Part shown: positions 17,434 through 25,415 of the stretch, one piece after another | How the letters are laid out: the number at the start of each line of letters is the position of its first letter | Numbering within the stretch: the stretch's first letter is position 1 | Source: an uncultured Dorea sp. | GTDB taxonomy: Bacteria; Bacillota; Clostridia; Lachnospirales; Lachnospiraceae | Assembly (NCBI GenBank): GCA_910584615.1 | Contig: CAJUAM010000024.1 | Span: 1-50,535 of the forward strand | Length of the DNA stretch: 50,535 bases | Reading direction: 5' to 3' | Notes under the pieces: generated by a model | Database searches by the model: none | What the model was told of the DNA's origin: nothing | The model's input: the letters and a program-made list of their open reading frames with translations, nothing else | Program-made: the position numbers and the translations under genes

Positions 17434-18657
17434 ATGAAAGAAAAAGTTGTATTAGCATATTCCGGAGGACTTGACACTACCACCACTATCCCGTGGTTAA
17501 TAGAGAATTTTGATTATGAGGTTATCTGCTGCTGTGTTGACTGCGGGCAGGGCGAGGAGCTTAACGGATTAGAAGAGCGCGCGAAGCTCTCCGGAGCATC
17601 CAAATTATATATTGAAGATGTGGTAGATGATTTTTGCGATAATTTTATCGTGCCATGCATACAGGGTCATGCCATTTACGAAAACAAATACCTTCTGGGA
17701 ACTTCTATGGCACGCCCCGCCATCGCCAAACGTCTTGTAGATATCGCGAAGAAGGAGGGCGCAAGCGCTATCTGTCATGGGGCTACCGGCAAGGGCAATG
17801 ACCAGATCCGTTTTGAACTTGCCATCAAAGCTCTGGCTCCGGACATTAAAGTCATCGCTCCGTGGCGTATGACAGACGTATGGACCATGCAGTCCCGTGA
17901 AGATGAGATTGAATACTGCAAAGCCCACGGCATCAACCTTCCGTTTGACGAAAGCCACAGCTACAGCCGTGACCGTAATCTCTGGCACATCAGCCACGAA
18001 GGACTTGAGCTTGAGGATCCGTCTCTTGAACCGAATTATGACCATCTGCTTGTGATGAGTGTTTCTCCTGAGAAAGCTCCGGATGAAGCTGAATATGTAA
18101 CTATGACATTTGAAAAAGGGATTCCTAAGAGTATCAACGGCGAGGAGATGAAAGTTTCTGATATCATCCGGAAGCTCAACGAACTTGGCGGAAAGCATGG
18201 AATCGGTATTGCCGACATCGTGGAAAACCGGGTAGTAGGTATGAAATCCCACGGTATCTATGAGACACCCGGCGGAACTATTCTCTATGAGGCACACCAG
18301 CAGTTAGAGGAATTAGTATTAGACCGCGCTACATATGAAGTAAAAGAAGAGATGGGAAACAAGCTTTCTCAAATCGTATATGAAGGAAAATGGTTCACAC
18401 CTCTCAGGGAAGCTGTTCAGGCATTTATTGAAAGTACGCAGGAGTATGTGACAGGTGAAGTGAAGTTCAAGCTTTATAAAGGCAATATCATCAAGGCAGG
18501 GACCACTTCCCCTTATTCACTGTACAGTGAATCGCTCGCAAGCTTTACGACCGGTGATCTTTACGACCATCACGATGCGGACGGATTTATCAATCTGTTC
18601 GGACTTCCGCTTAAAGTCCGTGCCATGAAGATCCAGGAAGCAAAAAATAATAAATAA
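17434..18657 (+). CDS. argG: Argininosuccinate synthase
   Basis: 407 residues, full length. It joins citrulline and aspartate with ATP to give argininosuccinate, the penultimate step of arginine synthesis. The N-terminal ATP-pyrophosphatase P-loop is VVLAYSGGLDTTTTIPWL. GATGKGNDQIRFEL, RDRNLWHISHEG and the citrulline-binding GRxH-like region (ENRVVGMKSHGIYETPGG) are present. AAGGAGG lies nine bases before the ATG. It is on the strand opposite to every other gene in the first 34 kb. argH does not follow directly; a terminator hairpin does. Expression is probably set by the ARG-box promoter upstream. Confidence 0.98.
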   Translation: MKEKVVLAYSGGLDTTTTIPWLIENFDYEVICCCVDCGQGEELNGLEERAKLSGASKLYIEDVVDDFCDNFIVPCIQGHAIYENKYLLGTSMARPAIAKRLVDIAKKEGASAICHGATGKGNDQIRFELAIKALAPDIKVIAPWRMTDVWTMQSREDEIEYCKAHGINLPFDESHSYSRDRNLWHISHEGLELEDPSLEPNYDHLLVMSVSPEKAPDEAEYVTMTFEKGIPKSINGEEMKVSDIIRKLNELGGKHGIGIADIVENRVVGMKSHGIYETPGGTILYEAHQQLEELVLDRATYEVKEEMGNKLSQIVYEGKWFTPLREAVQAFIESTQEYVTGEVKFKLYKGNIIKAGTTSPYSLYSESLASFTTGDLYDHHDADGFINLFGLPLKVRAMKIQEAKNNK

Positions 18658-18681
18658 ATTCATGAACCTTTGAATATCTAA

Positions 18682-18716
18682 AAGGGAGCCGCCGTAAAAA
18701 CGACAGCTCCCTCTTT
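18682..18716. terminator. Shared rho-independent terminator of argG and the pilus/SipW operon
   Basis: Hairpin GGGAGC (18684-18689) with GCTCCC (18706-18711), inner pairs CG/CG and a small loop, flanked by an A-run on the left and TCTTTATT on the right. It lies between two convergent genes and can serve both strands. Confidence 0.75.
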
Positions 18717-19221
18717 ATTCTTTTCTCCCCGAACCAAACACACTAAGCAACGCCCCGAGAATTGTTGTACATGCTGCTGCTATCTTACCTTGCATTGAAG
18801 ACATCATCGCGAACAATTCTCCCATATAAGGAATTACAAATGTCACTTTACCGATGTAATCATCATATTCAACCGGTTCCAGATCTTCTGCATCGTTCGC
18901 ATCACCTTTCGTCCGAAACCGTCCTGCCACTGCATTATTCTCCAGGACACGGTGTGTAATGATACTTCCATCTTCTGAAGAACCGTAAAAGGCTATGATA
19001 TCCTTTTCTTTGATTTCTGAAGGATCCTGTGCCCGCACATAGATAAGGCTTCCTACTTTCACTGAAGGCTCCATGCTTCCGCTTATTACATTATACATAT
19101 GATATCCGAAGAATCCCGGCAGAACCAGCATTGAACAGAGGATGATCACTGTAATTATCATGAGTGTCCCGATAATGCTCAATACTCTGCCGCCTTTTTT
19201 GTTTCTTGCTTCCTTTTTCAT
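18715..19221 (-). CDS. sipW: SipW-type signal peptidase I
   Basis: 168 residues with N- and C-terminal membrane segments. The catalytic serine lies in VISGSMEPSVKVGSLIYV. The general-base position is histidine, in IITHRVLE, instead of the lysine of LepB enzymes, which is the mark of the SipW/endoplasmic-reticulum type. RTKGDANDAEDLEPV is the conserved box 3 region. SipW specifically processes TasA/camelysin-type fibre proteins, and two such proteins are encoded just upstream in the same direction, so these are its probable substrates. It is the last gene of the appendage locus, three bases after the previous stop, and ends at the shared terminator. Confidence 0.92.
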   Translation of the reverse strand: MKKEARNKKGGRVLSIIGTLMIITVIILCSMLVLPGFFGYHMYNVISGSMEPSVKVGSLIYVRAQDPSEIKEKDIIAFYGSSEDGSIITHRVLENNAVAGRFRTKGDANDAEDLEPVEYDDYIGKVTFVIPYMGELFAMMSSMQGKIAAACTTILGALLSVFGSGRKE

Positions 19222-19223
19222 AG

Positions 19224-21062
19224 CTACTTCTCTTTATCTTTTAGATTATGCAGCAGTCTCACAGCTACAGATCTGGATTTTTGTCTTTTCTTAAGAACGA
19301 AAGCCATAATGATCAATGCCGCCGCGGCGGTTGCCGCAATACCTCCATAAATCGGAAAATATCCCATTCTTTTACTGGACAGCTCATTATTAACATTGGC
19401 CAGCGGCACTTCCGGATCTTCCACTTCGTCCAAGTCCTGCAGCGCCTGCGGCACTGCCTCATCCTGAACCGGCACTACAGCATCTCCGCCGACGGCATCT
19501 CCCTCACCCTCTTCGTCTGCTCCCGCAGTATTTCCATCGTCGTTTTCTTCTGTTTCACCGTCTCCTTCAGCCTCTCCGGCTGCATCTGTTTCATTGCCTC
19601 CGGCTGCATTTCCTGTCCCGGCATTTCCCCCGGGCGCGGCTGCCCCTGTATTCCCTGCATTGCCTCCGGTGTCACCGGCAGGCTGTGCTGGTGTCCCTGG
19701 CGTCTCTTCTCTGTCTTCTAAAACCGGCATATAACGGAAATCAAATACATTCTTCGACTCGTCCGTTGACAGTGTTTTTACCAGATTATATGCCTGGGGC
19801 TGGTAACCATCAATATACCGGTATGACACATACTGGCGCTCTCCCGGATTCCCGTAATAGGTATCTGAATCCAGCAGCTTCTTTCCGCTATCATCCACAT
19901 AATTCACCGTATATTTTACCATCGTACCACGGATCCCATAGGCAATCACATAATCCCTGTCACTGGCCACAGTAAAAGCCTCCTCCGTCGCCTCTGAATT
20001 ATCCCTTCCAGAACGCCGGATACCTTTTACATAATATTTTTCGTCCTTTACCTCAGCGGCATCCTGTGCCCGCACATTAACAATATCGCCGTATTTCAGT
20101 CCTGTAATGATAATCTGATCCGCACTTCTTTTCACTTTGGCAGCCGAGGGGACCGTAATTCCTCCATCTCCCAGCAAACCTTGATTTCCTGCGTATATCC
20201 TTACTGTATAATCATACTCGTCAGCCGCCTGCGCATTCTGCCCGAAGATCAGACTGAACATTAAAATAAGTACAAAAGCTTTACCTGTCCGCATATGGGC
20301 ATCTGTTTCTTCCTCCTCATCATCACGCCGCAGCCTCATGATCGCCGCAAGCAAGAATACCAGACCAGCTCCAAGCATAAGAAGGACAAACAGCAGTATT
20401 GACGACTGGTCGCCTGTTTTTATGATCTCACGGCGTCCGCCGCTGTTTTCATTCCCTCCATTATTTCTGCCTCCCGGCGTCCCGTTATCTGTCGGAATCT
20501 CCGTCGCGAAATTCATCTGAAGCCTCGCAAGGGTATTCTGGTAATTGTTAACCAGTGTTTCCCCGTCCAGAGCAACCTTAAGTTTTACCGTGCCTTCCGC
20601 CCCGCCCGGTGTGCGGTCCAGATAGATATAATTCTCCAGTGTTTTTGTGGCGCTCTTAAGTCCCACACCATTACGGGTTTCCTCTCCGCCAAACTTTTCA
20701 CTGGCATACAAAGTTCTCGTCTTATTCTTTGTATCAGTATAAGTGAGCAGATAATCATACGCTCCGCCCTCTGCCTTGCCAGAATCCTCAAGAGTCTTTA
20801 AGACTTCATTTTCCATATACCAATCAACTTCACCTTTATAATCATTTTTAAGCTTTACTGTCAGCTCCACGGAATCTCCCGGCTGCAGCGAAATGATCTC
20901 ATCATTGATCTTAGTATTATTAAAGTTGCTTTCCATCTTCTTACCGTCAAAAGTTACCCTGCCGGTAAAAGAAGCTTTTCTGTCTTCAGCACTGACTGTC
21001 ATAGAGGACGCAAGAACCAAAAGAACACTCAGACTTTGAAGTAATAATCTTTTCTTCCACAT
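19224..21062 (-). CDS. Two-module surface protein with a MucBP-like domain
   Basis: 612 residues from the ATG at 21062 (AAGGAGG nine bases upstream). Module 1 has a signal peptide (1-25), an extracellular domain of about 180 residues, a Gly/Asn linker, then IIKTGDQSS with a hydrophobic stretch and RLRR (about 213-246), like a divergent sorting signal or a membrane helix. Module 2 starts with a second signal-like stretch (MRTGKAFVLILMFSLIFGQ, about 257-275, then AQA), a beta domain, and a MucBP-like domain (YTVNYVDDSGKKLLDSDTYY ... FDFRYMP, about 384-446). A Pro/Gly/Asn/Glu-rich linker and a C-terminal helix with KKRQKSR follow. It could be a fusion of two genes or a multipass anchor. It probably attaches to or decorates the fibre, and mucus binding is possible. 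Confidence 0.8.
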   Translation of the reverse strand: MWKKRLLLQSLSVLLVLASSMTVSAEDRKASFTGRVTFDGKKMESNFNNTKINDEIISLQPGDSVELTVKLKNDYKGEVDWYMENEVLKTLEDSGKAEGGAYDYLLTYTDTKNKTRTLYASEKFGGEETRNGVGLKSATKTLENYIYLDRTPGGAEGTVKLKVALDGETLVNNYQNTLARLQMNFATEIPTDNGTPGGRNNGGNENSGGRREIIKTGDQSSILLFVLLMLGAGLVFLLAAIMRLRRDDEEEETDAHMRTGKAFVLILMFSLIFGQNAQAADEYDYTVRIYAGNQGLLGDGGITVPSAAKVKRSADQIIITGLKYGDIVNVRAQDAAEVKDEKYYVKGIRRSGRDNSEATEEAFTVASDRDYVIAYGIRGTMVKYTVNYVDDSGKKLLDSDTYYGNPGERQYVSYRYIDGYQPQAYNLVKTLSTDESKNVFDFRYMPVLEDREETPGTPAQPAGDTGGNAGNTGAAAPGGNAGTGNAAGGNETDAAGEAEGDGETEENDDGNTAGADEEGEGDAVGGDAVVPVQDEAVPQALQDLDEVEDPEVPLANVNNELSSKRMGYFPIYGGIAATAAAALIIMAFVLKKRQKSRSVAVRLLHNLKDKEK

Positions 21063-21076
21063 CTTACTATTCCTCC

Positions 21077-21835
21077 TTATAATATACCAAGGGCAGACGC
21101 ATCGACTCCCCATGCGCTCTTAATAGCATCCTGGGCATTGTGGGTCTGTACCGCGTCAACTTCCACATCTACATGAAACTCCGCACCGTCATATTTATAT
21201 ACTGTTTTGACAACATTGCCTTCCTGCAGAATCTGTGCCTCAGCCGCTACCTTCCCACTGATACGGACCGTATCGGTAAATGTCTTTGTCTCTGCGCCAG
21301 AAGCAAGAATTCCTTTATGATAGAGCTCTGTACATTCCCTTGTATTATCCGGATTTGATATCCAGGTGTCCCCATTTACAAGATTCAGATCAATAAGGTC
21401 CGGTGACAGAGTCGTAATCTTTTTTCCTCCCTGCATCCAGTATTTATATATCCTTACCCTGACGTACTCGTCAATCGTACCGCTGTTTCTTACAGCCAGA
21501 TTTTCATCATATTTTTTATTTAATACAAGAGACTCATCCTTTTTAAGCAGATTTTGGAACAGAGCGCCGCTTGTATACGCACCGCCCCTGTTCGTCGATA
21601 TCTTCCACTCATCCTTATCATAGTCCCGGCTGCTCACAACTTTTCCATTCTCCAAAAGTGTTACGCCTATCTGTGAAACACTGATCTCCCTCATATAATT
21701 GTCACTCCGGTACGTCAGCGCCGCGCGCGTACTTCCCACCGCGCTTCCCAGAAGCATGATTCCCGCCAGAACAAACAACACATATGTCACATAATGATTT
21801 CGGGAGGCTCTTTTAGAGGTTCTTTTTCTTCCCAT
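21077..21835 (-). CDS. SipW-dependent TasA/camelysin-like protein
   Basis: 252 residues. A basic N-terminus and a membrane segment (YVLFVLAGIMLLGSAVGSTRAALTYRSD) form a SipW-type signal with cleavage expected near STRA. The rest is a beta-rich domain with RNSGTIDEYVRVRIYKYW, the recurrent TasA-like pattern in which strand residues follow a signal-proximal segment. It ends VDAVQTHNAQDAIKSAWGVD, which resembles the C-terminus of many camelysin-type proteins. It has no LPxTG signal. It is presumably secreted and may polymerise or act as a fibre partner. It lies three bases after the preceding gene (21838-22353) and ahead of the two-module protein and sipW. Confidence 0.82.
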   Translation of the reverse strand: MGRKRTSKRASRNHYVTYVLFVLAGIMLLGSAVGSTRAALTYRSDNYMREISVSQIGVTLLENGKVVSSRDYDKDEWKISTNRGGAYTSGALFQNLLKKDESLVLNKKYDENLAVRNSGTIDEYVRVRIYKYWMQGGKKITTLSPDLIDLNLVNGDTWISNPDNTRECTELYHKGILASGAETKTFTDTVRISGKVAAEAQILQEGNVVKTVYKYDGAEFHVDVEVDAVQTHNAQDAIKSAWGVDASALGIL

Positions 21836-21837
21836 GG

Positions 21838-22353
21838 TTAATCAACCCCCTCTCCCACCGCGTTTAATGAAAGCTTCCAGTCCGGATTCCCATTATCATC
21901 ATAGACAGCCGGAATACATTCATGGAAAACGATCACGTCAAAACTGTCTTTATCAAAATTCTCCGGCAATTCAATCTTTGCATCCAATACAGAAGTAAGT
22001 TCACGCGCTCTCAATACCGGCTTATAATACCAGTAACCGTCGCCGCCGTCATACCAGTTGCCGCTGCCATCTGCATCTGTAACTTTAACATCTAAAAACG
22101 TTGTTCCCCACATCACTTTTACTCTTACAAAACAATCGTTGTCCGATGTATTTTCTATGCGGATATGTTTGACCATATTTTCCACTTCTTCGTGGATCTT
22201 TGTCTGCGTTCCCAGATGTATGACTTCACTTCCGCCTGCGGATACGTAGGTTGTAAAGTATGCCATCGAACTTTCTATGGTCAGTGCTGCCGTCATGGCA
22301 AGAGCTGCCGCTGACATGCCGATCACTTTACCATACTTTTTCACTATCTTCAT
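21838..22353 (-). CDS. SipW-dependent TasA/camelysin-like protein, short
   Basis: 171 residues. The signal is of the SipW type, with MSAAALAMTAALTIESSMAY followed by FTTYVSAGG; the xAYFT pattern at the cleavage site is diagnostic. The mature part contains KHIRIENTSDNDCFVRVKVMWG, like the first strands of TasA/camelysin proteins, and YDGGDGYWYYKPVL. At about 140 mature residues it is shorter than TasA and may be a minor or anchoring subunit. It is clustered with a longer paralogue and with sipW. No sortase motif is seen. Confidence 0.82.
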   Translation of the reverse strand: MKIVKKYGKVIGMSAAALAMTAALTIESSMAYFTTYVSAGGSEVIHLGTQTKIHEEVENMVKHIRIENTSDNDCFVRVKVMWGTTFLDVKVTDADGSGNWYDGGDGYWYYKPVLRARELTSVLDAKIELPENFDKDSFDVIVFHECIPAVYDDNGNPDWKLSLNAVGEGVD

Positions 22354-22371
22354 CTCTGTCGCAGCTCCTTC

Positions 22372-23442
22372 CTAATTCTGTGCCTGCATTTCCTTTTTTT
22401 CTACCTGCCAGCCGCCATTGCCGTCTGAATCGTAAAAATGATTCGTCACACCATAACCGCCCCTGTTTCCTCCGTCATAACGGTTGGTAAATGTAACTTC
22501 CGCTACCTCTTTCTCTCCTGCATCTACAACATGATCCGGCACAATGATCAAATCCCCCTCTGGAATCTTTTGGACTAATTTATAGCTTCCTCCCTGATAC
22601 TCCTCTGTAACAGTCACCTTCATGCCTGCCGGAAGATTGATTACAGTCTCGGATTTACTCTCTGCATTGTCCATATCTATTTTAATAAAATTATCATAGA
22701 TGATATTGTCATTATCATCCCGCCCAATAATATGGAAACCAAAAGATACGGGCCCTAATGTCTCATTATAATTCTCAAGCCTTTTTGTAACAATAAGCCT
22801 CCCCGTCTGCTGCTGCCACTCTGCTTTCAGACCGATAACCGGATTGTAGTTCCAATCATCTGTAACTTCCGCATCTCCCAAGTTCTCACCGTCCGGCGCA
22901 GCATAAGCATTGCCCGGAAGAGCAGTCAGATACGATGAAAATGTATACTCTGCCGTATAGTCTTTGTTATATACCGGCTCCGCTGTTACAAGATAAAGCC
23001 CTGTAGCAAGATCTCCAATTGTACCTTCCGCCGTCTGACTGCCTTCAGTCATTACGATCTTTACAGATCCTGCCGCTTCTATACTACCGGTTTCCTTTAT
23101 GTCATTCAGGCACCTTTCGGCTTCCTTAGCCAGCCTGCTCCAATCCTCTGCTGTGGTACTGCTGCTGACATCAGCAAAACTCATCCCGGCAAACGGTACT
23201 ACCGCCGTAAAGTGTCCTGATACATCCACCTCTGCCACTCTGTACACAGATACCGGAATTGTCATCTTATCAGCATGATCTAAAAACATACTATTTTCAA
23301 CGGATACCGTAAGGCTGCACTTTGCATCCGTATCGATCGCTTCCGCCGCCCAGATCACCTGCACACGGCTAAGATAAAGCAATATCAGCAGACATGTTAA
23401 TGTCAATATAAACCCGCTTCTAATCCTTTTCCTTTTTTTCAA
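22372..23442 (-). CDS. Pilin-like surface protein with Cna-B/isopeptide-type domain
   Basis: 356 residues with an N-terminal signal peptide (FILTLTCLLILLYLSRVQVIWA). The first half resembles an ancillary pilin head (LATGLYLVTAEPVYN). The second half is a Cna-B-like or Spy0128-like domain (GRLIVTKRLENYNETLGPVSFGFHI split over two strands, then INLPAGMKVTVTEEY with the E typical of intramolecular isopeptide bonds, and EVTFTNRYD). The C-terminus (WQVEKKEMQAQN) has no LPxTG motif and no membrane helix, so it is not a standard sortase substrate. It may be non-covalently attached or linked by another signal. It lies between the sortases and the SipW-type proteins. Confidence 0.75.
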   Translation of the reverse strand: MKKRKRIRSGFILTLTCLLILLYLSRVQVIWAAEAIDTDAKCSLTVSVENSMFLDHADKMTIPVSVYRVAEVDVSGHFTAVVPFAGMSFADVSSSTTAEDWSRLAKEAERCLNDIKETGSIEAAGSVKIVMTEGSQTAEGTIGDLATGLYLVTAEPVYNKDYTAEYTFSSYLTALPGNAYAAPDGENLGDAEVTDDWNYNPVIGLKAEWQQQTGRLIVTKRLENYNETLGPVSFGFHIIGRDDNDNIIYDNFIKIDMDNAESKSETVINLPAGMKVTVTEEYQGGSYKLVQKIPEGDLIIVPDHVVDAGEKEVAEVTFTNRYDGGNRGGYGVTNHFYDSDGNGGWQVEKKEMQAQN

Positions 23443-23478
23443 CTCTATCCCTCCCTACGGTGTTCCATCGCCTATTTT

Positions 23479-24333
23479 TTACTTTTTTCTGCCAAAAATC
23501 CGACGCATGATCACAATGACCAAAACTGTCACTCCAAGTCCTAAAAGCAGATACAGCATATAGTAGTTCTGCAGCGCCTGTACCATAGATTCTGCAGGCG
23601 TACTCTCTAGTTCTCCATCATAAGGCACTCTGTGTCCCCTCACAAGCAGACGGTGACTGTTCACGCCATATGGAGTACAAGTAAACAATGTCACCTGATC
23701 CTGTCCCTGCTCAACTTTAAGCGCCTCCTCAAGCGCCTCAAAATCATCCTTTGGGATCATGGGAAGGATCTGGTCTACCTCATATGCCATATCCTCATTT
23801 AGAATATGCAGATAGAATCTGTCTCCTCGTGCCAGCTGATCGATATCTGTAAAAAGCTTCGCGCTTGGCAGTCCTCTGTGCGCAGACAACACACTATGAT
23901 TGCTCTCTCCTCCTATAGGGAGTTTTGTACCATTCAAATGTCCCACGCCTGTCTCAAGCACCTCTGTGCCTGTGCCATGATAGATTGCCAGTTTGATATT
24001 GATCTTTGGTATCGTCACATATCCCATGATACCGTCCCCTGCTATATTAAGTACCTTCCAGTATTCTGTTTCCCGGAGATTCTCATCCCCGTCAATGCCG
24101 AATACATCTGTAAGAATACTGTTTTTTTCATATGTGTTGTTATAGTCTGCCGCTGCCGCCCACATACTTTCAAAATCTTCCTCACTCATTTTGCCCACTG
24201 CCTCGTCATAATCAGAAATAAGTTTAGATTGGCGGTATGTATTCCACTGATCAGAGATCGTCGGGTACGCAAGGATCCCGAATCCTATAAGGAACAAAAG
24301 ACCAAACAGAAATGTGGATATCTTCCTTTTCAT
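23479..24333 (-). CDS. srtC: Class C sortase (pilin polymerase)
   Basis: 284 residues. An N-terminal helix (FLFGLLFLIGFGILAYP) and a C-terminal helix (YMLYLLLGLGVTVLVIVIMR) bracket the sortase core, the arrangement of class C enzymes. The catalytic triad motifs are SAHRGLPSA (His), TLFTCTPYGVNSHR (Cys) and LLVRGHRVPY (Arg). The DPW/DPF lid motif is not clear in this copy, which has LTDVFGIDG in its place. Class C sortases join pilins through LPxTG-like signals and a lysine of the next subunit. A paralogue is encoded three bases upstream, suggesting one enzyme for the shaft and another for an ancillary subunit. Confidence 0.94.
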   Translation of the reverse strand: MKRKISTFLFGLLFLIGFGILAYPTISDQWNTYRQSKLISDYDEAVGKMSEEDFESMWAAAADYNNTYEKNSILTDVFGIDGDENLRETEYWKVLNIAGDGIMGYVTIPKINIKLAIYHGTGTEVLETGVGHLNGTKLPIGGESNHSVLSAHRGLPSAKLFTDIDQLARGDRFYLHILNEDMAYEVDQILPMIPKDDFEALEEALKVEQGQDQVTLFTCTPYGVNSHRLLVRGHRVPYDGELESTPAESMVQALQNYYMLYLLLGLGVTVLVIVIMRRIFGRKK

Positions 24334-24335
24334 AT

Positions 24336-25235
24336 CTACTCCTTCTTACTCTCTAACACCCTGTCATTCGACTGTTCTTTAGCACCGATCTGCGCCATCT
24401 TTTTCTCTCTCCGGTATAGGAGTATAATAAATACTGCCGTGATCAGTCCCCCCACGATCACCCATAACAGATAACTGGTATGAAGGCTCATATCACTGAG
24501 CGGAACATTTTCATCCTCTAACGCCTTCGGGTCATAAGGTACCCTGTGCCCCCGCACAAGCATACGATGACTATTCACCCCATAAGGCGTACAAGTCAGA
24601 AGCGTCACCAGATCCTTACCGCTTTCCACTGCCAGATCCTGTGTCTGCTCCGGCTCAACTATCGTAATCTTATCTACCTCATAGCAAAGAGTATCGTCTA
24701 AAATATGGAGCAGAAAATGATCTCCCTTCCCCACCTTATCCAGATCCGTAAACAAAGCTGCACTTGGAAGTCCCCTGTGAGCAGAGATGACCGCATGGGT
24801 ACTCTCACCGCCTACGGGCAGAGAACTTCCTTCCAGATGCCCTGCTGCCTGTTCTAACACATCTTCATTGACCGTATGGAAAACAGGAATATTAATCTTG
24901 ATCTTTGGTATCTCCACCGTACCCATCATACCATTGCCTGTCACATTAAGTACTGACATATAGTCCTCATTCCCCGCGGATTTCTGCGCATCCGAAAAAG
25001 AATCCGGAAGAATACTTGGAAGCAGTGAAGCATTATAAGCAGCTGCAGCCTTCCACTCCGTTTCATAATCAATCTGTCCGTCAGCTTCCTTTGCGGCTAT
25101 GATGTCGTCATAATTGCCCATAAGCTTCTTTTGCCTGTAATTGTTCCATTGGTTCGCCGCAAACGGATACAGCAGCAAGGACAACCCGCCTAAAAACAGA
25201 ATTATTATCAAAAATTTACTTGCATTCTTTTTCAT
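24336..25235 (-). CDS. srtC: Class C sortase (pilin polymerase), second copy
   Basis: 299 residues with N-terminal (FLIIILFLGGLSLLLYP) and C-terminal (YLLWVIVGGLITAVFIILLY) membrane helices. Active-site motifs are SAHRGLPSA, TLLTCTPYGVNSHR and MLVRGHRVPY. PDSFSDA, ahead of the core, may be the lid segment. It is clearly a paralogue of the following sortase. It comes directly after the pilin gene, separated from it by 180 bases that contain a strong hairpin, so it is probably expressed less than the pilin. Confidence 0.94.
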   Translation of the reverse strand: MKKNASKFLIIILFLGGLSLLLYPFAANQWNNYRQKKLMGNYDDIIAAKEADGQIDYETEWKAAAAYNASLLPSILPDSFSDAQKSAGNEDYMSVLNVTGNGMMGTVEIPKIKINIPVFHTVNEDVLEQAAGHLEGSSLPVGGESTHAVISAHRGLPSAALFTDLDKVGKGDHFLLHILDDTLCYEVDKITIVEPEQTQDLAVESGKDLVTLLTCTPYGVNSHRMLVRGHRVPYDPKALEDENVPLSDMSLHTSYLLWVIVGGLITAVFIILLYRREKKMAQIGAKEQSNDRVLESKKE

Positions 25236-25326
25236 TCAGGCTCTCCTTACTGTTGTATTGGTACCATGCATTCTTTTATCATACTCATTCTCTGAAGTAC
25301 GTAAAACTCTGACAGACCTATGACAT

Positions 25327-25350
25327 CTCCGGGGTTTTGAGGCCCCGGAG
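25327..25350 (-). other. Stable intergenic hairpin between pilin and sortase genes
   Basis: CTCCGGGG (25327-25334) pairs with CCCCGGAG (25343-25350) around an eight-base loop. No U-run follows at once on the minus strand, so partial attenuation or an RNA-processing/stability stem is more likely than full termination. It would lower sortase expression relative to pilin. Confidence 0.55.
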
Positions 25351-25415
25351 AGTCTTATAAAACACTAAGTACTTAAACGGACTCTTAACAGAATCCCTTA
25401 ATAAATCTTCTTATG

